Source of the DNA: Lacrimispora xylanisolvens
GTDB lineage: Bacteria > Bacillota > Clostridia > Lachnospirales > Lachnospiraceae
DNA: 64,000 nt
Reading direction: 5' to 3'
Assembly (NCBI RefSeq): GCF_002934545.1
Contig: NZ_PTJA01000014.1
Span: 1 to 64,000, forward strand
The notes beneath the pieces are model-generated. The model had not been told where the DNA came from. It did no database searches and saw only the letters and a list, made by a program, of their open reading frames with translations. The position numbers and the translations under genes were made by a program. Positions 1-7,387 of the stretch are shown here, one piece after another (within the stretch, counting starts at the first letter, position 1; every line of letters begins with the position of its first letter).

Positions 1-231
1 ATGGCGAAAATACAGGAACGAAGATCAGAGATTGGATTTATCGAGCGGTCCCGGAATCATTCCGAAGACTGCAGACAGTGCCGTTGGTTTTCTCTGTGCC
101 GCGGCGGATGCTATCGCTGCAGAGATGGTATGGAGGACAATTATTTCTGCGAAAGCTATCGGATGCTATTTGAGAACTGCTTTGCGCAGATGGAGGAGAT
201 AAGCCGTTTTCTGTTTACAACCAGGTATTAA
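1..231 (+). CDS. 3' end of a radical-SAM SPASM-domain protein (sulfatase-maturase-like), 5' part outside the window
   Basis: Only the C-terminal 76 residues are visible. They carry a dense cysteine pattern (C24, C27, C33, C37, C40, C50, C60 in the visible piece) with the segment CRWFSLCRGGCYR followed by NYFCESY. This resembles the SPASM region that holds auxiliary 4Fe-4S clusters in anaerobic sulfatase-maturating enzymes and related radical-SAM proteins. In that family the enzyme oxidises an active-site Cys or Ser of a sulfatase to formylglycine. The ATG at position 1 is probably an internal Met rather than the start, because the radical-SAM CX3CX2C domain must lie upstream. The gene ends at a TAA just before a good intrinsic terminator. 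The assignment to the SPASM family is fairly firm; the substrate is inferred. Confidence 0.7.
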   Translation: MAKIQERRSEIGFIERSRNHSEDCRQCRWFSLCRGGCYRCRDGMEDNYFCESYRMLFENCFAQMEEISRFLFTTRY

Positions 232-240
232 ATGTAAGGT

Positions 241-285
241 TCCATTCAGATGTTGCGTGTGCAACATCCTGGGTGGACTTTTTTT
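241..285 (+). terminator. Intrinsic terminator after the SPASM-domain gene
   Basis: A two-tier hairpin: TCCATTCAG (241-249) pairs with CTGGGTGGA (269-277) through two G-U pairs, and the inner arms ATGTTGC (250-256) and GCAACAT (261-267) pair perfectly around a GTGT loop. A run of seven T residues follows. Confidence 0.85.
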
Positions 286-298
286 GCTATCATAGAAA

Positions 299-316
299 AG
301 TAAGAGCTGACTTACT
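299..316 (+). promoter_or_regulatory. Dyad AGTAAG-N6-CTTACT, candidate operator
   Basis: A perfect 6-bp inverted repeat with a 6-bp spacer sits about 30 bp upstream of the flavin reductase-like start codon, in the short gap after the preceding terminator where its promoter must lie. A winged-helix repressor site is conceivable (redox genes are often controlled by HxlR or MarR proteins), but no such regulator is encoded nearby. Role is inference. Confidence 0.3.
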
Positions 317-346
317 AAAATGATACAAATCGATATGGAGGCAGAC

Positions 347-883
347 ATGAAAAAGGTAAATGTAAATTATGAAAAACTGTATTATGGATTTCCTGTTGTA
401 CTTGTAAGCTATTACGATACAGATGGGACTCCCAATGTAACAACTGTGTCTTCATCCTACACCTTAAGGGATATGATGGCGCTGGGTTTTTCCTCAAAGG
501 GATATGGCATAAAGCGGATTAAAGAGGTGTCGGATTTTGTGGTAAATATTGCAGACAGCAGCATGGAGGAGGCAGTAAAATTTTGCGGCAGCAAAACAGG
601 AGCAGAGTGCAAAAAATTTGACAGCATCGGTCTGACACCCGTTGCATCTGATGTTGTCCATGCTCCAGTCATCAAAGAATGCCCAATCTCCATTGAATGC
701 AGCCTGACGGATGTAATTGAAAGCGGAAATCATTTAGGAATTACCAATATTCTGGCAAAAATAAAAGGCCGTCTTGTAGCAGAAGAACACTTAAACAGGG
801 AAGGAAGACTGAACGTATCTGCATTTGATGATATTATATATATGGGAGACGGAGTCAGCCGCGGTTTCCGTAATATGAAATAA
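347..883 (+). CDS. Flavin reductase-like FMN-binding protein
   Basis: A 178-residue cytoplasmic protein of the flavin reductase-like/FMN-binding split-barrel family. Seen: the N-terminal strand region with FPVVLVSYYDTDGTPNVTTVSSS, an FSSKGYGIKRIKE segment where the family binds flavin phosphate, and a C-terminal DDIIYMGDGVSRGF tail. Members reduce or carry FMN for partner oxidoreductases; the partner is unknown. The start is set at 347 because TGGAGG lies 5 bp upstream; an in-frame ATG at 320 has no ribosome site. The small hydrophilic gene at 947 follows 63 bp downstream and is probably co-transcribed. A second member of this family (31428-31937) is followed by a comparable small gene, so the arrangement recurs. 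Confidence 0.8.
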   Translation: MKKVNVNYEKLYYGFPVVLVSYYDTDGTPNVTTVSSSYTLRDMMALGFSSKGYGIKRIKEVSDFVVNIADSSMEEAVKFCGSKTGAECKKFDSIGLTPVASDVVHAPVIKECPISIECSLTDVIESGNHLGITNILAKIKGRLVAEEHLNREGRLNVSAFDDIIYMGDGVSRGFRNMK

Positions 884-946
884 AAATTTTTGTCCGTATA
901 TTTTCCTGATGACTACAGAAACTAATGTCACACAGGAGGTAAGAAA

Positions 947-1159
947 ATGGCAAAAGCAGGAATGAGAAGACCAAGTCCTTATGATCCCAAAAATCATGGA
1001 ACGGAAAATCACGAAAAAATGCATCGTCCAAAGAATGAACAGGCCATGGTTCCTGAAATTCAGGGAGCTGCAAAAAACAGCAGTGAAAAAGCAGGCCCCG
1101 TCAATGCTCCAAACTGGGCGAGAGATGATTACAAAACTGGAAATAAAAATGAGGACTGA
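947..1159 (+). CDS. Small hydrophilic protein of unknown function (70 aa)
   Basis: I do not recognise the family. AGGAGG at 934-939 lies 7 bp before the ATG, which strongly supports translation, and an intrinsic terminator follows. The 70-residue product is rich in Asn, Lys, Glu, Pro and His, with no hydrophobic segment, no Cys and no obvious domain, and so is probably disordered and cytoplasmic. It sits directly downstream of a flavin reductase-like gene, as does the comparable 44-residue gene at 32007. A small spore-core or accessory protein is possible, but that is only a guess from composition. Confidence 0.65.
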   Translation: MAKAGMRRPSPYDPKNHGTENHEKMHRPKNEQAMVPEIQGAAKNSSEKAGPVNAPNWARDDYKTGNKNED

Positions 1160-1181
1160 CGAGAAATCATAATACAGGCAC

Positions 1182-1220
1182 AGAAGGACTTAGCATAATG
1201 AAAGCTAGGTTCTTCTTTTT
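1182..1220 (+). terminator. Intrinsic terminator after the small hydrophilic gene
   Basis: Arms AGAAGGACTTAGC (1182-1194) and GCTAGGTTCTTCT (1204-1216) pair over 13 bp with two G-U pairs and a 9-nt loop, followed by TTTT. It closes the flavin reductase unit and separates it from the LacI gene. Confidence 0.85.
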
Positions 1221-1258
1221 GTTTTCAGTGTTAGTATGAAAAAAATTAAACAAATACA

Positions 1259-1287
1259 TTGACTGAAATGTTGAAAACGTTTAAACT
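1259..1287 (+). promoter_or_regulatory. Promoter with overlapping LacI-type operator, upstream of the first LacI gene
   Basis: TTGACT (1259-1264), a 17-bp spacer and TAAACT (1282-1287) form a plausible sigma-A promoter. The spacer and -10 contain TTGAAAACGTTTAAAC, a CG-centred near-palindrome typical of LacI-family operators and close to the catabolite-response (cre) consensus. Autoregulation or CcpA control is inferred from the overlap; the sequence alone does not separate the two. Confidence 0.5.
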
Positions 1288-1339
1288 TGATAAGTAGATT
1301 TATGCTATAACTATATCATACCAGGAGGAGACTGTAAGA

Positions 1340-2347
1340 ATGAAAGTAAAAGCAGCGGATATTGCCAGAGATTTACAAATATCTAAAGCAACTGTTTCGC
1401 TGGCCTTAAATGGAAAGCCTGGTGTCAGTGAGCAGACGAGACAGGAAATTCTTGCTTATAAAACGTATCTGGAAAATAAAATGGCGGAAACAGCCTCTGC
1501 GATAGGAAAGGAAAAGCAGGTCATAAAAGTTATATTTATGCACCGGGATTTAAAAGTAGCATATAATTCCTTATGGACAGAGGTCCTGGCAGTATTTGAC
1601 AGGGAAATAAAGAAAATGGATTATTCTCTGGGGGTGACCTATGTTAATGTTTTGACTGATTCTGTGGAAGCAGTGGTCAATGAATGTAATATAAGCAGCG
1701 TTGCAGGAGTAATTTTGTGTGCAACGGAAATGCAGAAACAGGATTATGAGCTTTTAAAAAACATTCAAAAACCAATGATAATTTCTGATAATGACTTTGG
1801 AGATAATTATCATCACCGGGTATGTATTGATAATATTTCTGCGGTCAGGCTGGCTGTTGAATATTTACTGAAAAGAAACTGCAGGAAAATCGTGTATCTG
1901 GCGAATGAAACGGAGATTTTTAACTTTTTACAAAGAAGAGAAGGCTTTCGATCAGTACTGGCTGCTCATGATCTGGTATTCAGCAAAGACATGATGGTTC
2001 CCATTGGCAGAACCATTGATGATGTTTTTGAAAGAATGAAACAGTATCTGCATGAAAATCCACTGCCTGACGCATTTGTTATGGAGAACTATCAGGTTTC
2101 CATCGGAGTGATAAAGGCGATGAATTCGCTGGGAATTTCCATACCGGAGGATATTTCTCTGATCGGGGTGGATGAGGTTCCTAACTATGCCACATATGAT
2201 AGCAGGCTGACTGTTATAAAAATAGATCATATAAACAGAGCGGGTATGGCAACGTTTCTGTTACAAAAGGAGATAGCAGAGAATCTTTCTGTAAAATTTA
2301 AAGTGATGTCTGACTGCAGACTTATAGAGGGAAACAGCGTGAAGTAA
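1340..2347 (+). CDS. LacI-family transcriptional regulator of island A
   Basis: A 335-residue regulator. Residues 1-45 form the LacI helix-turn-helix (KAADIARDLQISKATVSLAL), and residues 65-335 the periplasmic-binding-protein-like sensor (FMHRDL start, ISLIGVDEVP near residue 278). Start supported by AGGAGG at 1323-1328. Odd point: the hinge that normally reads like YxPNxxAR is replaced by YLENKMAETASA, so the minor-groove hinge helix is unusual. It stands just upstream of, and on the same strand as, a binding protein, two permeases and a putative glycosidase, so it probably controls island A in response to the imported sugar. An intrinsic terminator follows, so the transporter has its own promoter. 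Family certain; ligand unknown. Confidence 0.88.
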   Translation: MKVKAADIARDLQISKATVSLALNGKPGVSEQTRQEILAYKTYLENKMAETASAIGKEKQVIKVIFMHRDLKVAYNSLWTEVLAVFDREIKKMDYSLGVTYVNVLTDSVEAVVNECNISSVAGVILCATEMQKQDYELLKNIQKPMIISDNDFGDNYHHRVCIDNISAVRLAVEYLLKRNCRKIVYLANETEIFNFLQRREGFRSVLAAHDLVFSKDMMVPIGRTIDDVFERMKQYLHENPLPDAFVMENYQVSIGVIKAMNSLGISIPEDISLIGVDEVPNYATYDSRLTVIKIDHINRAGMATFLLQKEIAENLSVKFKVMSDCRLIEGNSVK

Positions 2348-2367
2348 TTAAATAACATACTAAATTG

Positions 2368-2399
2368 CGCCAGGTGTAATTATACACCTGGCGTTTATG
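2368..2399 (+). terminator. Intrinsic terminator after the first LacI gene
   Basis: Perfect 11-bp stem CGCCAGGTGTA (2368-2378) / TACACCTGGCG (2383-2393), ATTA loop, followed by a T-rich tract. Confidence 0.85.
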
Positions 2400-2549
2400 T
2401 TTGCATATAAAAGTTTAAAAGGAAATATAAAATAAAAATGTTTCATATATGATATGTTACAAAAATTATAATAAAATACCCTTGAATACATACAAGTAAT
2501 ACAAAAAATGCTTGAAATCCAGTTTGTAATGTGTTAAAGTAAGTTTATA

Positions 2550-2573
2550 TTTAATTTAAAAGATTAAATTAAA
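2550..2573 (+). promoter_or_regulatory. 24-bp perfect A+T palindrome upstream of the island A binding protein
   Basis: TTTAATTTA (2550-2558) and TAAATTAAA (2565-2573) form perfect 9-bp arms around a 6-bp centre, 38 bp before the start codon. A weak promoter (TTGTAA near 2524, TATATT near 2546) lies just upstream, so the dyad would fall near the transcript start. The rest of the 2400-2611 gap is A+T-rich with nothing else recognised. A role as operator is inferred. Confidence 0.35.
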
Positions 2574-2611
2574 TGTTTAAAAAGGACACATTCGTTTAAT
2601 AGGAGGTATTT

Positions 2612-3925
2612 ATGAAAGGAAAAAGGGGTATTGCGTTCATGCTGGCAACGGCAACAGTGATTTCCGGGGTACTTGGCGGATGCACAGGTAAAACCGGACT
2701 GAAGGAATCGGAGTCAAAAACAGAACAAACAAAAAGCCAGTCAGGAGGTTCGAAGGAAGGAGTAACAGAGGTTTCATTCTGGACACTGAATACAAGGCAG
2801 AATGCGGTCGAGCCAATTGCAGAGGCCTTTAATGCTGCCAATAAGGATATGAAAGTAACTGTTTCCTACTATGATACAGATGGAATCAAGGATGCCTGTA
2901 AGGTGGCTGCTTCTTCCGGAACGCTACCTAATATGTGGTTTAACTGGGGCGGAAGTCTGGGGGGATTTTACGCGGAAAACGGTCTTTCCTATGATTTGAC
3001 AGAGTATGCAAAAAACAATGGGTGGGCAGATCGTTTTAGTTCCGGTGTATTAAATCTTTGCCAGTTAAGCGGACAATTGTCAGGCTATCCCACAAGCTAT
3101 AATGTATTGGATGTTTATTATCGAAAAGATATTTTTGAAAAATATGGTATTAAGGTACCGGAAACTTTTGAAGAATTTGAGGCTGCCTGTGCAAAATTAA
3201 AAGAAAATGGTATTACGCCCATATCTACAGCGGGTCTTAACGGCTGGCATGTAATGAGATTCGTGGAGTTATTAATTGAGCATTACGCAGGGAGTGAACT
3301 CCATGATTCATTGAATACATTCAGCACCAGTTATAATTGTGAGGCTGTCATTTCAGCTTTAACAAAGTACAAAGAGTTCTGTGAGAAAGGTTATTTCCCA
3401 GAAGGCTTTGTTACAACAGACCCCAATGACACAAAGATGGCTTTGTTTTCAGGGAGTGCGGCAATGGATATACAGGGGCAGTGGTACGATGGAGTGATTG
3501 TTCAGGATGAACAGGACATGAATTTATACGGAACATTTGCATTTCCATCCGGCGGTTCTGACAGGTTGTCTGCATTTGCTGAGATGACTCAGTTTAATGC
3601 GAAAAATACTGATGTTCAGTTAGACGCTTGTATGAAGTTTATGGATTATTACTATAATGAGGAAAATGTAAAAAAATATGCTGAGTACTATAATCTGCCC
3701 CTTCCCAACAAGGAGGCAAAGATGCCGGAGGGTCAGCCGAATGTTGCTGATATGCTGGCAGCAGCGGAAGCCAATGGAACCTTCACTATTACAGATCAGG
3801 CATTTCCGACAGAAGTAGCAGATGCTTTATTTAATGTTCAGGATGCCATTGCGAATGGTCAGATGGAACCTGCAGACGGAGCCTCTAAAATTCAGGAGGC
3901 AATAGAGGCTTATCGGGCTAAATAA
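2612..3925 (+). CDS. Sugar ABC transporter substrate-binding lipoprotein (CUT1), island A
   Basis: A 437-residue family-1 extracellular solute-binding protein. The N-terminus has a type II signal peptide with lipobox VLGGC (Cys24), then a Ser/Lys/Thr-rich linker and a binding domain beginning VSFWTLNTRQNAVEPIAEAFN. Aromatic-rich segments such as NMWFNWGGSLGG are typical of sugar binders. It would sit anchored outside the membrane and deliver an oligosaccharide to the permeases encoded at 4016 and 4901. AGGAGGT at 2601-2607 fixes the start. A hairpin after its stop codon probably makes the binding protein more abundant than the permeases. Sugar specificity cannot be read from the sequence. Confidence 0.88.
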   Translation: MKGKRGIAFMLATATVISGVLGGCTGKTGLKESESKTEQTKSQSGGSKEGVTEVSFWTLNTRQNAVEPIAEAFNAANKDMKVTVSYYDTDGIKDACKVAASSGTLPNMWFNWGGSLGGFYAENGLSYDLTEYAKNNGWADRFSSGVLNLCQLSGQLSGYPTSYNVLDVYYRKDIFEKYGIKVPETFEEFEAACAKLKENGITPISTAGLNGWHVMRFVELLIEHYAGSELHDSLNTFSTSYNCEAVISALTKYKEFCEKGYFPEGFVTTDPNDTKMALFSGSAAMDIQGQWYDGVIVQDEQDMNLYGTFAFPSGGSDRLSAFAEMTQFNAKNTDVQLDACMKFMDYYYNEENVKKYAEYYNLPLPNKEAKMPEGQPNVADMLAAAEANGTFTITDQAFPTEVADALFNVQDAIANGQMEPADGASKIQEAIEAYRAK

Positions 3926-3942
3926 TAAGTTCATAAGATGAT

Positions 3943-3974
3943 AACGGGCAGTTTTAAGACAAGCTGTCCGTTTT
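3943..3974 (+). terminator. Intercistronic hairpin between binding protein and permease genes
   Basis: AACGGGCAG (3943-3951) pairs with CTGTCCGTT (3964-3972) with one G-U pair, followed by a short T run. It lies in the 90-bp gap inside the island A operon, so it is more likely a partial terminator or a 3'-end stabiliser for the binding-protein mRNA than a full stop. Confidence 0.6.
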
Positions 3975-4015
3975 CAGCAAAACGTTGTACGCACGGGATT
4001 CGAGGAGAGATTATT

Positions 4016-4888
4016 ATGGGAGATAGTAAAAAAAGGGATTGGAGCGCATATTTATTTATTCTGCCTGCAGGTATTATTTATTTATCGGTTATTGTTGTTC
4101 CGGTTTTTTATTCCTTCTATATCAGTTTATTTAAGTGGAATGGAATAGGAAAAAAAGAGTTTATTGGATTTTTCAATTACATACATTTATTTCAATCAGA
4201 TCCAATCTTTTTGATTTCAATTAAAAATAATCTTATTTGGATTACACTGACGATTTTAATTACAATGACTGTTTCACTGGGATTTGCTGTCATTTTAAAT
4301 AAACAGTTCCGGGGACGTACTTTTTTTCGTGGATTCTTCTATTTCCCTTGTGTAATTGCTCCAATTGCGGTATCTATTATATGGAGATGGATATACAATC
4401 CGAATTTTGGCTTCATGAATCAACTTATGAAGGTTTTAGAAATAGATTTTTCCCAAAGCTGGATTTCCGATCCGAAAGTCAGTCTTTATGCTATATTTGC
4501 TGCTGCTTTGTGGCAGGCTGTTGGTCAGCCCATGATTCTTTTTTTAGCAGGGCTGCAGGCAATCTCCTCAGATGTACTGGAAGCCTCAAGAATTGACGGA
4601 GCTTCCGGAATGAAGCAGTTTTTCTTTATTACTGTGCCGCTGTTAAAAGAGAGCTTTGTAATCGTAATCGCAACATTAATTGTCTCGGCTTTAAAAGTGT
4701 TTGATGTGATTCAGGGCCTGACAGGCGGTGGGCCAAACAATGCCACCCAGATGCTTTCAACCTATATGTATTCCCAGACCTTTCAGTATAATAATGTAGG
4801 GGTTGGGACAACCATCGCATGCGTAATGGTATTTATCATGATGGTAGTTATCATACCGTATGTGCTGTTTACAGCAAAAGAAGACTAG
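4016..4888 (+). CDS. Sugar ABC transporter permease (CUT1, MalF/UgpA type), island A
   Basis: A 290-residue inner-membrane permease with about six hydrophobic segments. The EAA loop that docks the ATPase reads EASRIDGAS at residues 189-197, followed by the usual QFFFITVPLL stretch. The GGGPNNATQMLSTYMY segment near the C-terminus is typical of the MalF/UgpA/LacF partner. The start is placed at 4016 (GAGGAGA a few bases upstream), because an in-frame upstream ATG at 3938 would translate through the intercistronic hairpin. The partner permease starts 12 bp after the stop. No ATPase gene is present, so a shared MsmX-like ATPase elsewhere is expected. Confidence 0.9.
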   Translation: MGDSKKRDWSAYLFILPAGIIYLSVIVVPVFYSFYISLFKWNGIGKKEFIGFFNYIHLFQSDPIFLISIKNNLIWITLTILITMTVSLGFAVILNKQFRGRTFFRGFFYFPCVIAPIAVSIIWRWIYNPNFGFMNQLMKVLEIDFSQSWISDPKVSLYAIFAAALWQAVGQPMILFLAGLQAISSDVLEASRIDGASGMKQFFFITVPLLKESFVIVIATLIVSALKVFDVIQGLTGGGPNNATQMLSTYMYSQTFQYNNVGVGTTIACVMVFIMMVVIIPYVLFTAKED

Positions 4889-4900
4889 GGGGGAATTAGT

Positions 4901-5740
4901 ATGGAGGGAAAGTCACGAAAAGTGGGAAAGAAAATCTGGCTCTATGGAATTCTTACAATTTTAGCATTCATCTGGATTGTACCAATGTTAACCTTGCTTT
5001 TAACCGCAATAAAAGCCAAAAAAGATTTTTACAGTGGATTAAGCCTGTTTCGCCTTCCGGCGGAGATCGCATGGAGTAATTTTACAAATGCATTAACCAA
5101 AGGGCGCCTGCTTGTTTATATGAAAAATGATTTCATCGTCTCAGGGTTAAAGGTGCCTCTCGGCATTTTTGTAGAAGCTATGGCGGCATTTGCAATAACG
5201 AGGCTTAACATTAAGCATAAAACCGGAATTTTTATATTTTTTTTAATCGGTATGATGCTGCCAATGCAGACGGCGTTAGTACCAATTAATGTAATTTACA
5301 GCAAACTGAAACTGCTGAATACTTATTTTGGACTGTTTTATGTGTACATAGGATTTGGTATTTCTTATGGAATCCTGATTTTAAGGGGCTTTTTTAAAGG
5401 AATTCCAAAGGATATTGACGAGGCAGCCTTTCTTGACGGATGCAATAAATGGCAACTGTTTATAAAGGTGATTCTGCCTGTTTCCAAACCGGCAGTCGCA
5501 ACTCTTGTTATCACAGATTTCCTGGCAACCTGGAACGAATATTTACTTGCCAGTGTTATTATAAATGATAATGCAAAAAAAACTGTTCCAGTGGGAATTA
5601 TGACGTTTGTTGGAGAGCATGGAACAGATTATGGTTATCTGTGTGCTGGAGTCCTGGTTTCGGTGATTCCGGTGTTGGTGGTATATCTGGTTTTTCAGCG
5701 CCATTTTGTAGAAGGTATGGCGGGAGCAGTAAAATCATAA
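4901..5740 (+). CDS. Sugar ABC transporter permease (CUT1, MalG/UgpE type), island A
   Basis: A 279-residue inner-membrane permease with six hydrophobic segments. The EAA motif is EAAFLDGCNKWQ around residues 174-185, and the C-terminus ends VEGMAGAVKS, the typical MalG-type tail. It is the second channel subunit with the 4016 product. AGGGGGGA lies just before the ATG; the gap to the upstream gene is 12 bp and to the downstream enzyme gene 18 bp, so the set is one operon. Confidence 0.9.
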   Translation: MEGKSRKVGKKIWLYGILTILAFIWIVPMLTLLLTAIKAKKDFYSGLSLFRLPAEIAWSNFTNALTKGRLLVYMKNDFIVSGLKVPLGIFVEAMAAFAITRLNIKHKTGIFIFFLIGMMLPMQTALVPINVIYSKLKLLNTYFGLFYVYIGFGISYGILILRGFFKGIPKDIDEAAFLDGCNKWQLFIKVILPVSKPAVATLVITDFLATWNEYLLASVIINDNAKKTVPVGIMTFVGEHGTDYGYLCAGVLVSVIPVLVVYLVFQRHFVEGMAGAVKS

Positions 5741-5758
5741 AAAATATAGGAGATTGAT

Positions 5759-7270
5759 ATGACAGAATTTATTCAGAAACTTGAAAAATGGGATACCTGG
5801 GAAATTACCTGCCCCGGTCACACTGATAAGAATCCGTTTATGGATTATAAGATCCAGGGGACCTTTACCGGCGATCATGAATGTAAAACAGTGGATGGCT
5901 TTTACGATGGAGAGGGAAATTATGTGGTCCGCTTCATGCCTTCCTTTGAAGGAATTTATCAATTTTTGATTAGCGGAAGTTTTTCTGAAAAAACATGGGA
6001 AGGAACCTTTGAGGTTCTTCCTGCTTTGGGTAACAATCATGGACCTGTTCATGTAGCAAATACCTATCATTTTGCCTATGAGGACGGAGTTCCCTATTAT
6101 TCCATTGGAACGACCTGTTATGTATGGGAGCTGCAATCGGAAGAATTACAAAAACAGACTCTTGAAACTCTTAAGAATAGCGCATTTAACAAAATTCGTT
6201 TCTGTATTTTGCCGAAACATTATGATTATAATTTAAACGAACCGATCTCTTATCCATACATAGGAACGCCTTGCGACAGTACAAAATTAACCAGTGAAAA
6301 TTTTATGCAGTATAATGGAAGGGCAGAGGGGAATCAGTGGGATTATACCCGTTTTAATCCGGATCATTTTCGGCATATTGAACAATGTATCAGACAGCTG
6401 AGAGATTTGTCTATAGAAGCGGATTTAATCGTTATGCATCCTTACGATCGGTGGGGATTCAGCCTTATGGACAGAGAACAGGACGAACAATACTGGAACT
6501 ACGTAATTGCCAGGTTTTCCGCATACAGGAATGTCTGGTGGTCACTTGCCAATGAATATGATCTTATGCCTCAAAAGTCTGTGGAGGACTGGGAGTGTTA
6601 TGCGGGGATCATTTGCAGGAAGGACAAATACAATCATTTGAGATCCATTCATAACTGCAGGCCTTTTTATGATTATACCAGACCATGGATTACCCACTGC
6701 AGCATACAGAGGCAGGATGTTTATAAGACGGCGGAATACGTGGATGAATGGAGGGAGAGGTATCAAAAGCCGGTAGTGCTGGATGAAATAGCCTATGAAG
6801 GAAACATCCAGCATGGCTGGGGAAATATAAGCGGTAAGGAACTGGTTAGAAGATTCTGGGAAGCCAGCTTAAGAGGGGGATACGCCGGTCATGGAGAGAC
6901 TTATATGAATCCAAACGACATCCTGTGGTGGTCCCACGGCGGTGTCTTACACGGGGAAAGCCCTGACAGGCTGAAGTTTCTCTATCAGATCTTAACAGAA
7001 ACGCCGGGGTATGGGCTGACGCCTTTAAAACAGGCGTGGGATGAGGTGTGCGCAACTGTGGAACGTGTCAGCTATTATCTGTATTACTATGGTTTTAACA
7101 GACCTTCCTTCCGGGAATTTTATTTTGATGACACAACAGAATTTGATGTGGAAGTCATTGATACATGGGATATGGATATTGAAAACAGGGGAATATGTAA
7201 GGGGAAATTTAAAGTGGAACTGCCTGGAAAGGAATATATGGCGATACGCATCAGAAAACATCAGGCGTAG
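5759..7270 (+). CDS. DUF5060/DUF5605-type putative glycoside hydrolase
   Basis: A 503-residue protein without a signal peptide. Residues 1-90 form a beta-rich N-terminal module (start KWDTWEITCPG, end GTFEVLPA) matching the DUF5060 pattern. Residues 95-410 look like a TIM barrel related to clan GH-A, and residues 420-503 form a C-terminal beta domain of the DUF5605 kind. Candidate catalytic pair: N265-E266 in WWSLANEYD (acid/base after Asn, as in GH-A) and E343 in VVLDEIAYEG (nucleophile position). The active site is surrounded by Trp and His residues (WWSHGG near 390). It is the only enzyme of island A and so presumably cleaves the imported sugar in the cytoplasm. The substrate is unknown; the fold call is by motif recognition. 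Confidence 0.7.
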   Translation: MTEFIQKLEKWDTWEITCPGHTDKNPFMDYKIQGTFTGDHECKTVDGFYDGEGNYVVRFMPSFEGIYQFLISGSFSEKTWEGTFEVLPALGNNHGPVHVANTYHFAYEDGVPYYSIGTTCYVWELQSEELQKQTLETLKNSAFNKIRFCILPKHYDYNLNEPISYPYIGTPCDSTKLTSENFMQYNGRAEGNQWDYTRFNPDHFRHIEQCIRQLRDLSIEADLIVMHPYDRWGFSLMDREQDEQYWNYVIARFSAYRNVWWSLANEYDLMPQKSVEDWECYAGIICRKDKYNHLRSIHNCRPFYDYTRPWITHCSIQRQDVYKTAEYVDEWRERYQKPVVLDEIAYEGNIQHGWGNISGKELVRRFWEASLRGGYAGHGETYMNPNDILWWSHGGVLHGESPDRLKFLYQILTETPGYGLTPLKQAWDEVCATVERVSYYLYYYGFNRPSFREFYFDDTTEFDVEVIDTWDMDIENRGICKGKFKVELPGKEYMAIRIRKHQA

Positions 7271-7308
7271 AGATAACAGAGGCGGAATTGGATTTTCCGG
7301 GATTGTAC

Positions 7309-7337
7309 TAGACCGTAGACAGGCAATATGGTATACT
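7309..7337 (+). promoter_or_regulatory. Probable promoter of the second LacI gene
   Basis: TAGACC (7309-7314), a 17-bp spacer and TATACT (7332-7337). The -10 is near consensus, the -35 weaker. It lies in the gap between the end of island A and the start of island B. Confidence 0.5.
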
Positions 7338-7387
7338 GAATCCAAAATTTATTTTCAGAATAAAAGACGGCGGGAGGAGATTGACCA

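Noticed and set aside
5735-6136. A 133-codon minus-strand frame
   Set aside because: Antisense to the start of the glycosidase gene; no ribosome site.
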